NCBI GenBank assembly: GCA_024639165.1
Contig: JAHEIX010000005.1
Location: 1-64,000 of the forward strand
From: UBA7446 sp024639165
GTDB lineage: Bacteria; Bacteroidota; Bacteroidia; Flavobacteriales; Flavobacteriaceae
Length of the DNA: 64,000 bases
Direction of reading: 5' to 3'
Below the pieces are notes generated by a model. That model made no database searches. It was not told the origin of the DNA and was given only the letters and a program-made list of their open reading frames with translations. Of this stretch, positions 52,705-61,063 are shown piece after piece (the first letter of the stretch is position 1; every line of letters begins with the position of its first letter). Made by a program: the position numbers and the translations under genes.

Positions 52705-54693
52705 CTATGTCAATGTTTTAAGTTGATTTTGGATGCGTTCAATCTCATCTCTAAAATGAGCCGCCTGGATAAAATCCATATCCAAGGCGGCTTTTTCCAT
52801 ATTTTTTCGGTTTTTGCGTACCCGTGCTTGTAGCTGTTCTTTGGTCAAATACTCAATCGGTTCAGCAGCTTCCTTTTTGATATAATCATCTGCAACTGTA
52901 CTTCGATCAAACGTTTCTTCCAACGCCTTGTTAAGTGCTTGTGGGGTGATGTTGTGACGATCATTATATGCCATTTGCTTTTCACGGCGATATTGGGTTT
53001 CGTCAATTGTTTTTTTCATGCTCTTAGTAATGTTGTCTGCATACATGATGGCCTTGCCATTTAGATTTCTTGCAGCACGACCAACGGTTTGGGTAAGCGA
53101 ACGTGCTGAACGTAAAAACCCTTCTTTATCCGCATCCAAAATAGCTACTAACGATACTTCGGGTAGGTCAAGTCCCTCCCGTAACAGGTTAACGCCAATC
53201 AATACATCAAAAAGCCCTTTGCGTAGATCATGCATGATTTCTACTCGTTCAAGGGTATCAATATCACTGTGGATATAGCGACAACGAATCGAAATACGAG
53301 ACAAATACTTGGTCAGCTCTTCAGCCATACGCTTGGTAAGCGTCGTAACCAATACCCTTTCGTCTTTTTCAGCACGCTGTTGAATTTCTTCAACCAAATC
53401 ATCTATTTGATTCAAACTTGGGCGTACCTCAATTATGGGATCAAGAAGTCCCGTTGGACGAATTACTTGTTCTACATAAACCCCTGCCGTTTGTTCAAGT
53501 TCATAGTCTGAGGGCGTAGCACTTACATAAATCACCTGTTGTTGTAGCTGTTCAAACTCTTCGTATTTCAGGGGCCTGTTGTCCATAGCTGCTGGCAGTC
53601 GGAAGCCAAACTCAACTAAGTTTTCTTTTCGGCTCCTATCGCCACCATACATGGCGTGAACTTGAGATAGGGTTACATGACTTTCATCCACCACCATTAA
53701 AAAATCATCTGGAAAGTAATCTAACAAACAGAAAGGTCGGGTGCCTGGCGCTCGGCCGTCTATATAACGTGAATAGTTTTCAATCCCTGAGCAATACCCC
53801 AATTCACGAATCATTTCTAGATCAAAATTGGTACGCTCTTCCAGTCGTTTTGCTTCAAGGTGTTTTCCTATGTCTTTAAAGTAGTCCACTTGAGCCGTTA
53901 AGTCATCTTGAATTTGATGAATGGCATTTTGCAGTACCTCGGGAGAGGTCGCAAACATATTGGCTGGATAAATAGTCAGTTTGTCAAAATTCTCTTTTAT
54001 GTTACCCGTCAGCGGATCGAATACTTCAATGGCTTCAATTTCATCTCCAAAAAAGTGAATTTTAAACGCATGGTCCGCATAGCTTGGAAACACATCAACA
54101 ATATCTCCGTTTACACGAAAATTCCCGTGCAGGAAGTCGGCAGTGGTACGCGCATAGAGGCTTTGGACCAACTGGTGTAAAAATTTTGTTCTGGGAATGA
54201 CTTGATCTACTTCAATATGAATGACATTCTTTTTGAACTCTACTGGATTTCCGATGCCGTATAAACAGGAAACGGAGGCAATTACGATAACATCTCTGCG
54301 CCCCGATAGTAGGGCGGAGGTAGTGCTTAAACGCAGCTTTTCAATCTCATCGTTAACAGACAAGTCTTTTTCGATATAGGTACCTGTGGTGGGGATATAG
54401 GCTTCGGGCTGGTAGTAGTCGTAATAAGACACAAAATACTCTACTGCATTGTTGGGAAAGAATTGCTTGAATTCAGAATACAACTGTGCTGCAAGGGTTT
54501 TGTTGTGTGCAAGTACAAGCGTAGGACGCCGGGTTTCTGCAATCACATTGGCAACCGTAAAGGTTTTTCCCGATCCCGTCACCCCTAAGAGGGTTTGGAA
54601 TTTGTCCTGAGCAGCAAGACCTTGCGCCAATTGACGAATGGCCTCTGGCTGATCTCCAGTGGGTTTAAAGTCAGAAACAAGTTGAAACTCCAT
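52705..54693 (-). CDS. uvrB: Excinuclease ABC subunit B
   Basis: UvrB verifies DNA damage during nucleotide excision repair together with UvrA and UvrC. The 662-residue helicase-like protein has Walker A LLGVTGSGKTFTVAN near 35, the beta-hairpin region VSYYDYYQPEAYIP near 90, motifs DESHVTLSQ and ATPSDYEL, QTVGRAARN near 535, and a C-terminal UVR domain (residues 620-658) that contacts UvrC. It is probably a single-gene unit. The short gap to the ABC permease gene (23 bases) could allow read-through. Confidence 0.97.
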   Translation of the reverse strand: MEFQLVSDFKPTGDQPEAIRQLAQGLAAQDKFQTLLGVTGSGKTFTVANVIAETRRPTLVLAHNKTLAAQLYSEFKQFFPNNAVEYFVSYYDYYQPEAYIPTTGTYIEKDLSVNDEIEKLRLSTTSALLSGRRDVIVIASVSCLYGIGNPVEFKKNVIHIEVDQVIPRTKFLHQLVQSLYARTTADFLHGNFRVNGDIVDVFPSYADHAFKIHFFGDEIEAIEVFDPLTGNIKENFDKLTIYPANMFATSPEVLQNAIHQIQDDLTAQVDYFKDIGKHLEAKRLEERTNFDLEMIRELGYCSGIENYSRYIDGRAPGTRPFCLLDYFPDDFLMVVDESHVTLSQVHAMYGGDRSRKENLVEFGFRLPAAMDNRPLKYEEFEQLQQQVIYVSATPSDYELEQTAGVYVEQVIRPTGLLDPIIEVRPSLNQIDDLVEEIQQRAEKDERVLVTTLTKRMAEELTKYLSRISIRCRYIHSDIDTLERVEIMHDLRKGLFDVLIGVNLLREGLDLPEVSLVAILDADKEGFLRSARSLTQTVGRAARNLNGKAIMYADNITKSMKKTIDETQYRREKQMAYNDRHNITPQALNKALEETFDRSTVADDYIKKEAAEPIEYLTKEQLQARVRKNRKNMEKAALDMDFIQAAHFRDEIERIQNQLKTLT

Positions 54694-54716
54694 AGCTTGC
54701 CAAAAATAGCAAAAAC

Positions 54717-55550
54717 TTAGAGGTCACGGCGTTTTAATAAGCGATATGTCAATGCATAAAAAATATAGCACCAAACCGATACGATAAGGATGTCCAAAAG
54801 CTGTACATCTGTGTTCTTGGTCATTTGCTCACCAACTTGATCTGCCAAGTTGCGCACAGCAGATAAGCGTGAAAAAGGTTCACGTATCAAGTTGCCCATC
54901 GCATTAAGTGGAAAAAAGCGGTATACCTCTTCTGCATTTAACCACTCTGGTGATTTCCATTTGAGCATGCCATAACAAAACCCTTCAAACATTTGCCATA
55001 TCCCCAAAAAACCAAGGGCAAAAGCCGAGCGTTTAATGGCTGTTCCCAAAAACAAACAGAAGCCAAAAAAAGCCATTAGTTTAATGAAATATGCGGCTAG
55101 GTATTCCAAGTCTTGCACAATGATGGAGAATTCGTTGTAGTCCGAATAGATCAATCCAAGAATAAGGGATACCACAAAAATAAATAGCGTAGATACGGCA
55201 GCCAGCGAAAAAAGCATCACCCATTTGGAGTGTAGGAATTCTCGTTTGCTAAGCCCATCTATAAGGTTTTGCTTGATGGTCTTATTGCTGTATTCGTTTG
55301 CCGTCATGGAAACGATAACCACGGCTAAGAATATCTTAAACCAAGCAACTATAAAAGCGTTAAAATGCCATATGTAAGGGAAATTGAAGATGCCTTGCTC
55401 TGCCAAATGAAACTTAATGGGACCAATATTAAACTTAATGGCAGCAATAAGCGCAATTGAGGTGAGTAATATAAAATAAGCACCAACCAGGATGCGGCTT
55501 GAGCGATTAGCACGCAGCTTCTCATATTCAATTAAAAACAATCGTTTCAT
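54717..55550 (-). CDS. ABC-2-type transporter permease
   Basis: The 277-residue protein has six predicted helices (about 21-42, 60-80, 105-130, 145-170, 175-195, 245-268) and the fold of ABC-2 export permeases; it starts MKRLFLIEYEKLRANRSS. Its start overlaps the ATPase gene by 4 bases, so the two form one transporter. The substrate is unknown; similar pairs in Bacteroidota are linked to gliding or to antibiotic or bacteriocin export. Confidence 0.85.
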   Translation of the reverse strand: MKRLFLIEYEKLRANRSSRILVGAYFILLTSIALIAAIKFNIGPIKFHLAEQGIFNFPYIWHFNAFIVAWFKIFLAVVIVSMTANEYSNKTIKQNLIDGLSKREFLHSKWVMLFSLAAVSTLFIFVVSLILGLIYSDYNEFSIIVQDLEYLAAYFIKLMAFFGFCLFLGTAIKRSAFALGFLGIWQMFEGFCYGMLKWKSPEWLNAEEVYRFFPLNAMGNLIREPFSRLSAVRNLADQVGEQMTKNTDVQLLDILIVSVWCYIFYALTYRLLKRRDL

Positions 55551-56449
55551 GCCGTATTCTTTTTGGTTAGGGTCAAGAATTGTTCTTCAAGGCTTTTGTG
55601 TTTTTTCGCCAAATGCGTCAATACAATTCCTTTGCTCGTCAGTGCTTTGCTTAGGGTTTCGATCTCTAAGGTTTCGTTGGGGTAAGCCAATACTAATGCG
55701 CCTTGTTGTTCTACTGCTTTTATGAGTTTATTTTCTTCTAAGGCTTTCAATAAACCGGCTAGGTCCGTTGCATCAAGCTCAAAATAGCCGTGGTCCGTGG
55801 TCAATGCAGTTACGGGGCCAAAATAGATTTGTTTTCCTTTTTGCAGCACCAAAACATGCGAACATACTTTTTCTACCTCATCTAAGAGGTGCGAGGCCAA
55901 TAAAATAGTAGTGCCTTGCGCAGCAATTTTGAAAATGATATCCCTAACCTGCGCAATTCCTTGAGGATCTAACCCGTTGGTGGGTTCGTCAAGAATAAGA
56001 ATCTCGGGGTCATTGAGTAGGGCGGAGGCAATGGCCAGCCGCTGCTTCATACCTAAAGAATAGGTTTTGAATTTATCGTGTTTTCGATCTAACAAATCCA
56101 CCAACTCGAGTTTTTCTTCGATTTTGGATTTTGGCACTTCTTTTATCCTACAAACCAAGCGCAAGTTTTGTGCTGCCGTCATGAAGGGATAGAAGTTGGG
56201 TCTTTCGATGATGGCACCTACACGCTTTAGTGCTTGATGCGTGCTTTGAGTTCCGCCAAACCAAGAAAAATTTCCTGCTGTGGGATTTACAACATTGAGA
56301 ATCATGCCTAGCGTTGTAGATTTGCCGCTGCCGTTTGGCCCCAGCATCCCATATACATTCCCTTTTTCTATGGAAAAACTAAGGCGATCTACAGCTGTTA
56401 AATAACCAAATTTTTTGGTCAGTTCATTTACATTTAGAATGGGTTCCAT
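55547..56449 (-). CDS. ABC transporter ATP-binding protein (ABC-2 type)
   Basis: The 300-residue ATPase has Walker A GMLGPNGSGKSTTLGMI near 35, signature TYSLGMKQRLAIASALL near 130-146, Walker B EILILDEPTNGLDPQG and H-loop LASHLLDEVEK, with a C-terminal extension of about 80 residues typical of ABC-2 drug/bacitracin-type exporters. It overlaps the permease gene by 4 bases. It is divergent from the kinase-like gene; the 56-bp gap holds that gene's -7 box. Confidence 0.92.
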   Translation of the reverse strand: MEPILNVNELTKKFGYLTAVDRLSFSIEKGNVYGMLGPNGSGKSTTLGMILNVVNPTAGNFSWFGGTQSTHQALKRVGAIIERPNFYPFMTAAQNLRLVCRIKEVPKSKIEEKLELVDLLDRKHDKFKTYSLGMKQRLAIASALLNDPEILILDEPTNGLDPQGIAQVRDIIFKIAAQGTTILLASHLLDEVEKVCSHVLVLQKGKQIYFGPVTALTTDHGYFELDATDLAGLLKALEENKLIKAVEQQGALVLAYPNETLEIETLSKALTSKGIVLTHLAKKHKSLEEQFLTLTKKNTA

Positions 56450-56492
56450 AGTTGTATTAACGCATCAAGGCTGTTTTTGTTACGCAAAGTTT

Positions 56493-56500
56493 TAACTTTG
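56493..56500 (+). promoter_or_regulatory. -7 box 5 bases before the kinase-like gene
   Basis: TAACTTTG is followed by TTCTT and ATG 56506, so the transcript is predicted to have almost no leader. The -33 element is not clear. Confidence 0.55.
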
Positions 56501-56505
56501 TTCTT

Positions 56506-57570
56506 ATGAGCGATATGCTAATTACGAAAAAAAAACCAACATACCCCATCAATCCATTCCTTTCGGATTATTTGGATTTGTACTCACGGGCGTATCAAAT
56601 TCCGGTGTTTTATGACGATTTGCTTCGCTTTTCTGGTTCCGTAGCCGTGATGAACAAACACGATCAAGACAGCTTGTGGGTGCGTGTGTTTTACTCGGAT
56701 AGCGATCGCAAAGAAATTGATGAACAGTTAAAACGTGTTTATGCGCTGCTGCATTCAGACGGAAGCGCCATGACCATTCCCTATCTCAATATTGACGCCA
56801 TAGACTATTGCACCTTTGGTAACTCCAAGCCCTTTCGTGTAAAAGTGCGAAATACGCTCAACGACAACTTTATCTATTTCTATGTAAAAAAGGCAGATGC
56901 CTCTCGTGTTTATGGCTTGGAGCTTGAACATATGCTTTCTCCTTACAACCTTAATTTTTTAGTAAATAAAAACACGCTTATAGAAGAGCATATTGCGGGT
57001 ATTCCTGGGGATGAGTTTATTAAACATTTTTTACCCAAATGCACAAAATCTGAACGCAATCAAATTGCCAAGTCTTTTGTCAAATTCAACGAGCGTTGCA
57101 TGATTCGTTTATTGGGCGATATGCGTTCTTACAACTATGTCATTATTCCTATTCATGATTTTGATAAGGTTATTTATAAAATTCGTGCCATTGATTTTGA
57201 TCAGCAATGCTATGAGGGTAATTTAAAGATTTACCGTCCCCAATTTTTTAAAGAAAACCTCAACATGGTCATGCTAGTTAAAGAACATTTGACCAAAACG
57301 TCTGTAGACCAATATAAAATTGAAGAAAGGGCTACAGTTGCACGTCGCATTTTGGGCAGCGAAACACGGTTAACCCATTTGCTTAAGTGTATGTTAAATG
57401 ACCATATTTCAACGCCTGAGAAGATTGAACAACTGCGCGAGGAGGTTTATGAACTCACCAAACAGGTGTCGTTTAAAAAAAGTAAGTCTATGGGCGATAT
57501 TATGCGCGCCTCTTTTCATTTTGTAAAGCGCAACTACGAAAATCACGAAATGCTTCGTGTGGACAACTAA
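56506..57570 (+). CDS. Unknown protein with protein-kinase-like motifs
   Basis: I do not know this 354-residue family by name. The order of motifs resembles a divergent kinase/APH fold: a possible beta-3 Lys in FYVKKA (128-129), a Glu in LELEH (139-142), a hinge-like LIEEHIAGIPG at 158-167, a catalytic-loop-like LGDMRSYNYVI with the D-x4-N pattern (Asp 205, Asn 210), and a DFG-like AIDFDQQ (Asp 230, Asp 232). There is no glycine-rich loop of the usual form. It has no membrane helix. Its stop overlaps that of the next minus-strand gene. Confidence 0.55.
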   Translation: MSDMLITKKKPTYPINPFLSDYLDLYSRAYQIPVFYDDLLRFSGSVAVMNKHDQDSLWVRVFYSDSDRKEIDEQLKRVYALLHSDGSAMTIPYLNIDAIDYCTFGNSKPFRVKVRNTLNDNFIYFYVKKADASRVYGLELEHMLSPYNLNFLVNKNTLIEEHIAGIPGDEFIKHFLPKCTKSERNQIAKSFVKFNERCMIRLLGDMRSYNYVIIPIHDFDKVIYKIRAIDFDQQCYEGNLKIYRPQFFKENLNMVMLVKEHLTKTSVDQYKIEERATVARRILGSETRLTHLLKCMLNDHISTPEKIEQLREEVYELTKQVSFKKSKSMGDIMRASFHFVKRNYENHEMLRVDN

Positions 57571-58064
57571 TACCAGTCTTGTGATGTGTCTTCTAGATCA
57601 TCATCAATGCCATTTTCCTCAAAAGAATCATCGTTCCATTCGTCTTTATCTGCACTAAATGTTTTTTCCGGTGCTTCTTCAGGAACATCTCCATGGCTGT
57701 AAATGAGCATGGGGTAGGTGTTTCCGGGTTTTGGCTCATCGGTTTCGATCAGCTCAATAAAGAAGGTCCATAAGTTTAAAAAATCATAAACGTAAAGCAT
57801 TTTGGATACATCCGGGAATACCGAGTTAAGTTGCGTGTCACTCATACGACGAACGCTTTCATCTCCAATGTCAAATAATGAAATGGAATCTCCTTGTTTC
57901 CATTCCTCATCACTTTCGTAAAAGATGGCCATTTCTGAACCTCCAAAACCAAAGGCTTGCGTAATGGCGTTGTGGAAATCTTCAAAGTTGTCTGTTTCCT
58001 CGAGAGCAATATCTCTAAAAACATCTTCTTTGGTATCTAAAATAAGTCTAAAATGATAAATCAT
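57567..58064 (-). CDS. pRiA4b ORF-3-like (IS1096 TnpR-like) protein with acidic tail
   Basis: The 165-residue protein begins IYHFRLILDTKEDVFRDIAL and has the NFEDFHNAITQAFGF segment typical of the plasmid pRiA4b ORF-3 family, whose role is unknown. The C-terminal 35 residues are strongly acidic (Asp/Glu-rich, ending EDTSQDWY). ATG 58064 is chosen; it overlaps the end of the heme A synthase gene by 17 bases. No transposon is nearby, so despite the family name it looks like a resident gene. Confidence 0.75.
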   Translation of the reverse strand: MIYHFRLILDTKEDVFRDIALEETDNFEDFHNAITQAFGFGGSEMAIFYESDEEWKQGDSISLFDIGDESVRRMSDTQLNSVFPDVSKMLYVYDFLNLWTFFIELIETDEPKPGNTYPMLIYSHGDVPEEAPEKTFSADKDEWNDDSFEENGIDDDLEDTSQDWY

Positions 58065-59082
58065 AGCGGTGTAAATTAATGCGTAAAATCCAGTAGAGTT
58101 GCACGCCAAACAGCAGCGTGGCTAATACTAGGTGAAGCGGTTGGGTTGCGAATGGGAAGTCAAAATAAAACATGACAATTCCAAGTGCTATTTCTCCTCC
58201 GATTAGCCAAAGAATACGTCGGATAAAAATCTTTTCAACTTGTTCTTTGACCACAAGTAAAAACAACCAAGCATTTGCAAGGAGCACCAGTATGGACAGG
58301 CTTCTGTGGATATAAAAGTCGAGTTGTGGGGCGGCAAGCCAGTATTGTGGAAAATCATATCCCCAGCGTACTACTTGGGCATCGATATATTGTCTTACTT
58401 GGATTCCTAAAACAATTTGAACAAGGGTTAGCACAAACGTATTGTAAAGCAATACCCTGATTTTTCTGGAAGGCTTTTTGCTCAATCCGAATGATTTAGA
58501 CGCCACTCTTACCACGAGTAGAAAACCTACCAATAGCAATGCCATCAGCATGTGTAGTGATATTTTCATCGGAAGTAAGTTGGAGTCAACGACTGTTTTT
58601 CCTAACCATGCCTGAAATAGAATCCCCAGCAGGGCTAACAAGGAAAAAATAAAGATAATAGGCTTTTTACGTATCCATTTAATGCTAAACCCGAAAAGGA
58701 TGAGAATAGCCAAACCCGACAAAGCGCCTAGAAGCCTATTTATAAACTCAATCCAAGTGTGTTTGGCATCAAATACAGCGTAATTGTGTTTTGTATAGGG
58801 CTCCCACATAGCGATATTAAAACGATCGGTGGTTGTAAAGGATGTGGAGGCTACTAGTAGTCTTTCATTGTCTATAATCACATTTCCTTCACTGTACTTG
58901 GTGTTTGGTTTCCATTGCAGCTGTGCTTCGTTTGTAGGTGGAATGAGGTAGCCAAAGCACTTGGGCCAATCTGGGCATCCCATGCCACTACCGGTCATCC
59001 GTACCGTTGCACCTGCTGCAATAACAAGGTAAACGACAATAAGCGATATACGCGTCCAGCGCTGTAGTTGTTTATACATCAT
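58048..59082 (-). CDS. ctaA: Heme A synthase (COX15/CtaA)
   Basis: CtaA oxidises the C8 methyl group of heme O to give heme A for cytochrome oxidase. The 344-residue protein has eight predicted helices and the histidines expected to bind heme. Near the N-terminus it has TRISLIVVYLVIAAGATVRMTGSG-type sequence (residues 11-34) and CPDWPKCFG, with HTWIEFINRLLGALSG near 109 and FYIHRSLSILVL near 252. This is the long form with the extra loop seen in Bacteroidota. It overlaps the CCA enzyme gene by 4 bases. Confidence 0.9.
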   Translation of the reverse strand: MMYKQLQRWTRISLIVVYLVIAAGATVRMTGSGMGCPDWPKCFGYLIPPTNEAQLQWKPNTKYSEGNVIIDNERLLVASTSFTTTDRFNIAMWEPYTKHNYAVFDAKHTWIEFINRLLGALSGLAILILFGFSIKWIRKKPIIFIFSLLALLGILFQAWLGKTVVDSNLLPMKISLHMLMALLLVGFLLVVRVASKSFGLSKKPSRKIRVLLYNTFVLTLVQIVLGIQVRQYIDAQVVRWGYDFPQYWLAAPQLDFYIHRSLSILVLLANAWLFLLVVKEQVEKIFIRRILWLIGGEIALGIVMFYFDFPFATQPLHLVLATLLFGVQLYWILRINLHRYDLSF

Positions 59083-60512
59083 GAAGTAGGGGATAATCCC
59101 ATGGTTTTGGCTTTTGTTAGCATAAAATCATGTGCAGCTTCGTATTCGTTTGGAATAACACCCTCGAGAATAGCTTCTTTAATTGCCTCTTTGAGTTCGC
59201 CCACTTGTCTGCAAGGCTTCAATGCAAAAATACGCATGATTTCCTCACCTGTGACGGGGGGTTGAAAGTTTCGCACATGGTCACGTGCTTCTACTTCTTC
59301 AATCTTTGCTTTGACGATGTCAAAGTTGTTGTGATACTTCGCAAATCGTTTTGGGTTTTTTGTGGTGATGTCTGCCTTGCAGAGCAAAAGTAAATCCTCC
59401 AACAGCTCACCCGCATCAAAAATAAGTCTTCGCACCGCTGAATCGGTGACATGATCTTCAGAAATGACAATAGGTCTTGAACTCATGTAAACCAGTTTTT
59501 GAACGTATTTCATTTTGTCGTTCAAGGGCATACGCATACGTTTAAAAAGCTTATACACCATTTTGGCTCCGACAAACTCGTGTGCGTGAAAAGTCCAGCC
59601 CACTTTTTTGTCGAATTTTTTCGTGGGTGCTTTGCCAATATCGTGTAACAATGCTGCCCAACGCAACCAAAGGTTTTCTGTATAGGCACAGATGTTGTCC
59701 ACTACTTCAAAAGTGTGGTAGAAGTTATCCTTATGACTTTGTCCTTCAACCTCTTCAATTCCTTTGAGAGCTGTAATTTCAGGTAGTATGCGTTCCAATA
59801 ACCCCAATTGATCCAATAACAACAGACCGGTAGAGGGCACAGGCGCGGCTAATATCTTATGCACTTCCTCAATAACACGTTCTTTAGACAGTATATCGAT
59901 ACGCACGTTGTTTTTTTTAATAGATAAAAGCGAAGCTTTATCAATTGCAAAGTCGAGTTGGGTGGCAAAGCGCACTGCTCGGAGCATTCGTAGGGGATCG
60001 TCGCTGTAGGTAATGTCCGGATCTAGCGGAGTTCGCAAGACTTTTGCGGTCAAATCTTGCATGCCATTAAAAGGGTCTAGCAGTTTGCCAAAACCTTCTT
60101 TATTAAGTTTAAGGGCTAGTGCATTAACAGTAAAATCACGCCTGTTTTGGTCGTCTTCAAGGGTTCCATTCTCCACTATGGGGTTGCGACTCTCATGGTC
60201 ATAACTTTCTTTTCTTGCTCCGACAAACTCCAATTGAATGTTTTGCCATTTGATCATGGCAGTACCGTAGTTCTTAAAAACTTGAATGTTGTTTTTTCCA
60301 GGCAATAACTCAGCTACTTTTTTGGCAAGCGTAATTCCACTGCCAACTGCTACGATATCAATATCATGACCCCTTGGACGGTCGAGGAAAGTGTCTCTTA
60401 CATAACCCCCTATGACATAGGTGTCGACCCCTAATGCATCGGCTGCTTTTTGAACATGACCAAACACGACTGGTGCAAGTGCTTCTTCGATAAGGGATTC
60501 TAGGGTTTTCAT
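59079..60512 (-). CDS. cca: CCA tRNA nucleotidyltransferase with HD domain
   Basis: The 477-residue enzyme adds or repairs the CCA end of tRNAs. The class II nucleotidyltransferase head is at the N-terminus (VIGGYVRDTFLDRPRGHDIDI, 21 residues in the locus 33-53, with the catalytic Asp pair in HDIDI). The RxxDFTVNALA motif follows near 145 and an HD phosphohydrolase domain with LLHDIGKAPTK near 290. It is probably CCA-adding rather than poly(A) polymerase, but the two are hard to separate by eye. It overlaps the TsaC and CtaA genes. Confidence 0.9.
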   Translation of the reverse strand: MKTLESLIEEALAPVVFGHVQKAADALGVDTYVIGGYVRDTFLDRPRGHDIDIVAVGSGITLAKKVAELLPGKNNIQVFKNYGTAMIKWQNIQLEFVGARKESYDHESRNPIVENGTLEDDQNRRDFTVNALALKLNKEGFGKLLDPFNGMQDLTAKVLRTPLDPDITYSDDPLRMLRAVRFATQLDFAIDKASLLSIKKNNVRIDILSKERVIEEVHKILAAPVPSTGLLLLDQLGLLERILPEITALKGIEEVEGQSHKDNFYHTFEVVDNICAYTENLWLRWAALLHDIGKAPTKKFDKKVGWTFHAHEFVGAKMVYKLFKRMRMPLNDKMKYVQKLVYMSSRPIVISEDHVTDSAVRRLIFDAGELLEDLLLLCKADITTKNPKRFAKYHNNFDIVKAKIEEVEARDHVRNFQPPVTGEEIMRIFALKPCRQVGELKEAIKEAILEGVIPNEYEAAHDFMLTKAKTMGLSPTS

Positions 60513-61063
60513 CGCAACTGCTTCACGCTGCCGTCGGGCATAATTTGCAATACTTGTGACGGAATACGCGCTACTTTTTCTTTGTCCAAAGGTACTACTT
60601 CGTCTACTTGCGCCAAAATATGCGGGTCTATTTCGTCAAAGCTTTCTGGAATAGGCGCATCACTGATGTTTGCAGAGGTACTTACCATGGGTTTGCCAAA
60701 GGATTTGATTAAATCAAGAGCAAAACCGGCTGCAGGAATGCGAATGGCCACACTGCCATTATGTGCAATTACGCCTTTTGCTAGCCCTTTTCCATTTGGG
60801 TAAACTATGGTGGTAGGCAGCTTGCTTACCAACAGTTCATCTATGTTAGTAGGCAGTGTTTCGATATATTGGGTCAGCATTGTAATGTCTGAGACCAAGG
60901 CAATTAGGGGTTTGTTTTTTGGTCGTTTTTTAAGGGTATAGATGCGATTTACAGCCTCTTGATTTGTAGCATCACAACCCAGCCCCCAGATGGTGTCCGT
61001 GGGATAGAGGAGGGTTTTGCCCGACTTCAACCCAGTTACATGCCTGTCCATGTCAATGTTCAT
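60509..61063 (-). CDS. tsaC: L-threonylcarbamoyladenylate synthase
   Basis: The YrdC/Sua5-domain enzyme forms threonylcarbamoyl-AMP from Thr, bicarbonate and ATP for tRNA t6A37 synthesis. The protein starts MNIDMDRHVTGLKSGKTLLYPTDTIWGLG-like (184 residues), with KKRPKNKPLIALV near 50 and STSANISDAPIPESF near 130. MtaB, elsewhere in the window, acts on the same t6A base. ATG 61063 is chosen; the upstream alternative at 61081 reads inside the glycosyltransferase gene. It overlaps neighbours on both sides. Confidence 0.92.
   Translation of the reverse strand: MNIDMDRHVTGLKSGKTLLYPTDTIWGLGCDATNQEAVNRIYTLKKRPKNKPLIALVSDITMLTQYIETLPTNIDELLVSKLPTTIVYPNGKGLAKGVIAHNGSVAIRIPAAGFALDLIKSFGKPMVSTSANISDAPIPESFDEIDPHILAQVDEVVPLDKEKVARIPSQVLQIMPDGSVKQLR

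Noticed and set aside
57567..58064. Mobile element implied by the pRiA4b ORF-3 / IS1096 family name
   Set aside because: No transposase, terminal inverted repeats or target duplication is nearby; the gene overlaps ctaA tightly, as a resident gene would.
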